Positions 58,827 to 64,000 of a stretch of 64,000 nt of DNA are shown piece by piece. The DNA is from Erigeron canadensis (Eukaryota > Streptophyta > Magnoliopsida > Asterales > Asteraceae), in NCBI RefSeq assembly GCF_010389155.1, contig NC_057761.1, positions 44,812,213-44,876,212 of the forward strand, written 5' to 3'. Each line of letters opens with the position of its first letter. Positions within the stretch are counted from its first letter, which is position 1. The position numbers and the translations under genes are program-made. The notes beneath the pieces were generated by a model that was not told the DNA's origin, did not search any database, and saw only the letters and a program-made list of their open reading frames with translations.

Positions 58827-60980
58827 TTTTTTATATTATAATTAAATTTGAACGACATATAACAAACTCTCTATATAATTAATAAGAGATAATATGTTTT
58901 TTATTATGTGACAATTATCTTTATTTGTCACTTAAGATTTTGACTTATGTGTCATTTTTTGGTTTTTATCACTTGTTTTTATTATTAAATAGTTATCTAC
59001 TATCTAATTAAATATAAATATATTATCTATTGTTTAATTAATTAATTTAATGTTAAATATAAATTAATTACTATTTCTTAAAATACAAGAACTCTATATT
59101 TTATTTTTGAGAAATTTTGAGAGTTCCTTCCAAATTAGTGTTAGTAAAAAACAACTTTTATGTAATATTAATTTATTTTACAGTTAATTATATTCTAACT
59201 AATTCTATCTTAATCCTAATCATTTATAATCAAAAAACAATATAAATTCTTTCTCTTTATTTTTACTTAGAGATATAAATATTCATTTCACCATTTACAT
59301 TTTAATTATTTTTTCTGTATATGCTAAAAACATAATTATTATTTAACCAAATTGTTAACTTTCATTGATAAAAATTATGTTTTGTTTAAGATTAAGTATA
59401 CGGTTTTATAAGGAGTTTATAAAACCTATGTGTTGTTTATATATTTTTAATATGAAAAATCCTATATGGTACATTTATTTAGATGACAAATAAGATTTTT
59501 TGTTTAGTTGTTCTTTAAATATTTACAGTATTTTTTTTTCATGCCATGTAGATTATTAGTTATTAAAGAAAATTTTGTATTAATGTCTTTGTAATTTTTC
59601 AATTTATTTAAACTCTTTATATTTAATATGTATCTATGATTAATTTATAATCTCTTTATTAAAGAAAATTTTGTATTAATGTCTTTGTAATTTTTCAATT
59701 TATTTAAACTCTTTATATTTAATATGTATCTATGGTTAATTTATAATCTCTTTATATTTAACGTGGATAATTCATGGCTAATGTAGCTTAAGTCTTTGAG
59801 TATCAAAGTTTGTTCTTACTTGTTATTTTTTATTCTTTTTAATATTTTGTGATATTATTTAAAGAAAATACTTAGTCAAATCTATTATTTAGGGATTATA
59901 TGATAAATAAGAATTTTCAAAATTTAAAGTTGGCCACATACTTATTTAACGTATAATCTAATGTAAAAATTACATATCGAGTATATCGAAGTATTTTAGC
60001 ATCGAATTAATATAATATAGTGATTTTTTATTTTTTGAATTTTAGAAGGTCTTATTTTACTTTTTAGTTATTAAATAAAAATCCAATCTTTTACTAAAAT
60101 TCATTAAATTATTCATTTCTTAAAATTAACTCTTTCAGTTTTATATTTTATACATTGAAATTTACTTATGTTGAGTATTTATTTATAAAGTATATTTTAT
60201 ATATTTTATTCTTTAATTTCATTTGTTGTTACATGATTGCATGATTAATTAAGACATTATTAAAGAACAAATCCGTTGATTAGTATTGAAATATATTCAC
60301 TTATGATATAACTATCTTTAATAAATAAGTTTACATTTAAACATATTGTTACTACAATATTGTAGTCTTATAATTTTATATTTAAAAGATGCATTATTAT
60401 TTTTAAGAGATATTTACAACAATTAGTTACCATGTAACATATGAATTTACTAGTTTTACATATATTGGTTTGATATATGTGATTGAATTTTCATGCTTTT
60501 TGCAATTATTATCAAGTTTTTATTAAATTTTTATAATGATCATGCACATATCTAATGTTAAAAAAAAAAACATGATTTCTATTTGTTTACGATGAATTTA
60601 GGAACTTTTTATATATATTGATAAATTAAAATTTCTGCGAGGTAATTTGATTAGAGTTAATGGTAATTGATATGGTTTACCTTTAATTCTATGCATATTT
60701 ATTACATAAGTTCCATTACTAATTTAGCTCTCGGGGTGTTCAACCTTCTGCACTCGATTAGCTACAACATTCAAATCAGCAAATGCAGTTAATCAACAGG
60801 ATGCTGCAAGTAAAAGTTATTCGTCAACAATACATTGTGGAACAAGTACTTTTACTCCCCACAAGTTACATGCAGCAGCATTTGGTTAAGCAGATCAGTT
60901 ATCATATCTTGTTAAATTGTTCACATTTTGTACTTTTCAATTAACATTTTTGGAAAAATTACAAGAAATGTAACACACAA
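58827..60980. other. AT-rich intergenic region
   Basis: No gene. It contains the 96-bp tandem duplication at 59561-59752. The segment 60720-60900 is less AT-rich but has no convincing frame. Confidence 0.4.
59561..59752 (+). repeat. Near-perfect 96-bp tandem duplication
   Basis: Units 59561-59656 and 59657-59752 both begin TATTAAAGAAAATTTTG and run through ATGTATCTATGRTTAATTTA. One A/G difference is seen, so the duplication is recent. Confidence 0.85.
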
Positions 60981-61044
60981 AATGAAACCTCCCAATTCAA
61001 TGCCTTTCTTCATAATCAAATTTTGTCAACACTCCATCTATACC

Positions 61045-61045
<1 letters not shown>

Positions 61046-61078
<33 letters not shown>
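61046..61078. repeat. Homopolymer C33
   Basis: An uninterrupted run of 33 C on the plus strand, 105 bp beyond the stop codon of the minus-strand DUF936 gene. On the sense strand it is G33 in or near the 3' UTR. Confidence 0.97.
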
Positions 61079-61080
<2 letters not shown>

Positions 61081-61183
61081 ATGCCTCCAATCCCAAAAAC
61101 TTGCTGAGTAGTTTATGTACATTTAATTGAAAAAAACATCCATTGTCTTTTTAGAGTAAAATGTGTCATCTTTTAGTCTTGCT

Positions 61184-63436
61184 TTAAGGTTTACCAAGTG
61201 CAGCTGCAGCAGATTCTACGTGTGTAAGGAGATAATCATAAATCTTTTTCCTTATCCTATCAATCGTCTCTGGGGAGATATGACAACTTTCTTCTTCTTC
61301 TTCTTCCTCCTTGTTACATCCAATTGAGTCTAACCAGTCGTTTACACTCTTGAGCTGACTCAGCATGCCTGCAATCTGACCGTTATCTGAAAGACTGTTA
61401 GAGGTGTCAACATCAGCATCCAAGAATCTTTCAACAAATCCCAAGAACCAATCTTGAGACTCCATTTTTAGTTTTTGTGCCAAGTTGATTGCTTCATCAA
61501 AACCAACCCCCTTTTCCCATTCTGGTGGAGGTTGAACCACCTTTGCCTTTTGTTGGACATTTGATCCAACCGGTTGTCTTCGTGGAGTTGATGAGTTATT
61601 TATTTTTGACCCAATTGACTGCCGTGCTTTGACTTGGGTTTTAGGTGTTGAGGTATTGCTGGAGCCCTCAAGTACTAACACTGGTCGAATATTTTTAGGG
61701 GTTGAATCTGTGGTTGAAGATGGTGAGATTAAAGAGGTTAACTTGCCTTGTTTGCTATACACCGAAAAAGATGATAAGTTGGTAGCCATGGCAGCATGGA
61801 CCCAAGAAGTTGCTTGTTTATGTCTATCAGAAGAAACTTTTAGTTGTTCTTCTGACGGAATTTCTTCATTATCTGATGATGAAACGAGCAGAGTTGTTTT
61901 GGACAAAGATTCAGAAATCTGATGAGCATTCTTTAAGTTAGCATGTAATGCCAAGAACTGCTCGACTGCAGGCTGTGGGTTGTCTTCTTTTGCTGAAGAA
62001 CGCAACTCAGAATACGTGCTGTCAAACAAAAACAAGATGAGATTAAAGATATGAAATCGAAGTCAAAATATCAAAGTAAAACCTTGCTCCAAATTATATT
62101 AGGTAAAAAGATGAGATTAAGTAGGGGTGGCCGAGTGAGTTCGGAAAATCGGTTTGGTATAAAATGAGTTAACTTTTTGATACAGGTCAGATCAAGTTGG
62201 GTTGACCTGAAACACTTTATGCCCAAAAAATAAGTTTTACTGTCAAATATCATACCATATAATTATATAATTTCTAATATAACCTAGTTTTGTGATAAAG
62301 TATTTAGCAGGTCTTCTTTTGAAAACACTTTGGGAGACTTCCAGACCAATGAACCTGTGTCCCGTTTGGCTGTTTAAATAGTAAATGTTAGGTGTGTTAG
62401 ATTTGGGTTCAAAGGATTCCTATATGGCTATATAACTATATATGTTCAAATTGAGGGCATTCCAGACATTTGGCAACTACTGAAACATATTCCTTAACTA
62501 GTGGTATCACGCAAACAATATAGTTTTCATGACAAGGTAAAAGTATTCTTAAGCACGCCAGTGCCATTTGGAACTCACTATCCACTTCTCATGCCAAATT
62601 CAACTTTAGAGCTTCTTAAGGCATGGTCTCTAAGGAGTTAGCTTTACCTAATACAATTCGAACCTTAGATATTATGTTTCATGAGAAACCAAAGTCTAGT
62701 AAAGCTTTCTGGGTTTAACAAAACAATTATTCTATTCCTCAAACTTCTGAACACTAGGATTTCCGTAAATATTTAATCTTAGTTCATACGAAAAGAACCG
62801 TATGGCCAACAAACTGTAACTGTAAAGTATATAACCAGTATAACTAAAGATTATCAGCACATTGTTAGGATTCTTAACCAACAGATTACTAAAAAATCTT
62901 ATATTTTGAAGGTATAAGGTGGTACCTTATACATTGAAGTAAGGTTTCTGCAGCTGATGCCTCTTGTATCGCCTCTACGGCAGCAATTTGGGCAGAATCC
63001 CTATACTTGAGGACTTCCTACGAAATCATGCAAGTTCCCAAAGTGCAAATTAATTTAAGAAAGAAACCAACACTTGCAAACTTAATACTTTTGAGAGAAA
63101 AAATTGATGTAAGAGAAGAAAAGGTACCTTTCCAAGCTTTGCAAGAGAAGATGGGAGTGATGACCAAGAAGCACCTCCATCTGTCAATCGTCTGTTACCA
63201 AGAGAAACTTTGACCAAGTTTCCTGGTAGACCATTTGCAGATGCCTCTGCTGATGACTTCCTGCCTGGAGACGGTTTTGGTTTATCGGAATGGCCATTAT
63301 CAGCCATTTCTCCTTTTTTTGCAGGTGTCCGTACCTCTTTAGATGGCTTTACAGATGATTCTTCTTTGGTAGACGGCATCTTTTCACTTGTAGATTTTCT
63401 AGGAACCTGCGATGATATATTATTGGTATCAGGGGC
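61184..63436 (-). CDS. DUF936-family protein, 3' part; exons 63128-63436, 62926-63017, 61184-62018
   Basis: Plant DUF936 proteins have no settled biochemical function. Three exons join in frame: 63436-63128 (phase 0; [19 protein letters not shown], ending [13 protein letters not shown]), 63017-62926 ([20 protein letters not shown]) and 62018-61184 ([20 protein letters not shown] onward). Introns 63018-63127 and 62019-62925 are GT-AG. The helical SLAKLGKEVLKYRD...SAKEDNPQP block and the end [20 protein letters not shown] are hallmarks of the family. The middle is Ser/Thr/Pro-rich and low-complexity, with a Glu8 run before the C-terminal helix. The 5' exons lie beyond the window; an acceptor (tttag) precedes 63436. 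The family call is from remembered conservation and is firm; the function is unknown. Confidence 0.88.
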
Positions 63437-63765
63437 CTAAACAACAGTAAATACTTCTCATTTACTAAAAAGTATATTTAGAAAAGGTTTCATTTTAGGG
63501 TGGTCTCATGGAAATACCAACCTTTCCTTTTATTGGAAAGTTCTAACCTCTAAGTTGCATATTTGTTCGCTACCATATTTTACATAATCTCATTTATCAA
63601 TTTGCTCCGCAACAGTTTTCTATATTGTCTTTAGTTCTTTATAGAATGGTATTCTAATAAACAGGCATTCAAGGAATTTCCTAACAGGCAAGAGTAAAAA
63701 AAACAATGAAACGCATCTAGTTGGAATGTTAAAAGTACACTAACATCTCAAATCCCCTTTCCTAT

Positions 63766-63952
63766 GGGTGAGAATTCCCTCAAGCTTTTTCCCCAACTTG
63801 AGTCAAGTTGGGGAAATCTTGGCCCTTGAATGAAAATCAAGGGCCAAGATTAAAAATCATCTTTTAATCTTGTCCCTTGAATTTCATCTAAAAGCCAAGA
63901 TACTCTCAACTTGACCTCTCAAGTTAAAAGTAACTTGATGGGATCTCTACCC
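63766..63952. mobile_element. Mutator-type MITE, 187 bp, with 9-bp TSD
   Basis: Terminal inverted repeats are GGGTGAGAATTCCCTCAAG and (complement of right end) GGGTAGAGATCCCATCAAG. Perfect 9-bp target duplications CTTTCCTAT lie at 63757-63765 and 63953-63961, the Mutator signature. The interior has two strong palindromes: CCCCAACTTGA-G-TCAAGTTGGGG and CTTGGCCCTTGA-ATGAAAA-TCAAGGGCCAAG. It probably sits in an intron of the DUF936 gene. Confidence 0.85.
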
Positions 63953-64000
63953 CTTTCCTATTATAGATTGCCAATTAAGGATGACATACACTGGGTACAA

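Overview
The window is plant nuclear DNA, almost certainly from a eudicot. It is AT-rich, its genes are spliced with GT-AG introns, and the intergenic space is full of LTR retrotransposons, Helitrons, MITEs and SINEs. The Sirevirus-type Copia element, the LTR opening TGTCACACCC and a TS-like SINE suggest an asterid, probably Asteraceae. That placement is an inference from repeat flavour and is not proven.

Layout: (1) 1-940 is the 3' part of a laccase gene (+). (2) 3552-8849 is a complete four-exon MATH-BTB gene of the BPM family (+), followed by a ~100-bp-unit minisatellite at 9061-9545. (3) 11308-12102 is a rhomboid-like protein of the RBL13 type (-). (4) 14540-14992 is a small unrecognised gene (-). 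(5) 15631-19356 is a solo LTR with TSD GTTTA, carrying a nested 1-kb Helitron. (6) From 19885 a 12.7-kb Sirevirus/Copia element lies on the minus strand. (7) A run of exactly 100 N at 30536-30635 interrupts it. After the N run the sequence restarts at the equivalent of 13575 and repeats regions 4-6 (30636-47572), then continues through gag and the 5' LTR to 49587. (8) 49588-54100 is a nest of SINE, LINE-like and Helitron sequence. (9) 54971-55438 is a second small acidic gene (-). (10) 55500-61000 is gene-poor and rich in MITEs. (11) 61184-63436 is the 3' part of a DUF936-family gene (-), with a 33-bp poly-C tract just downstream and a 187-bp Mutator-type MITE (9-bp TSD) in the 5'-ward intron.

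The most consequential observation is that the ~17-kb duplication (13575-30535 and 30636-47572) begins and ends exactly at the N gap. The copies differ mainly by single-base indels. This is what an unmerged overlap between two contig ends looks like, so the 'second' solo LTR, Helitron, small gene and retrotransposon are probably the same locus seen twice. The true locus would then be about 47 kb and carry one Sirevirus insertion with TSD ATAAC.

The host genes are unrelated single-copy plant genes: cell-wall oxidation, a CUL3 ubiquitin-ligase adaptor, an intramembrane rhomboid protein and a DUF936 protein. They show no operon-like relation. The retrotransposon is the main multi-gene system: LTR - PBS (initiator tRNA-Met) - gag - protease - integrase - RT - RNase H - very long extra ORF - PPT - LTR.
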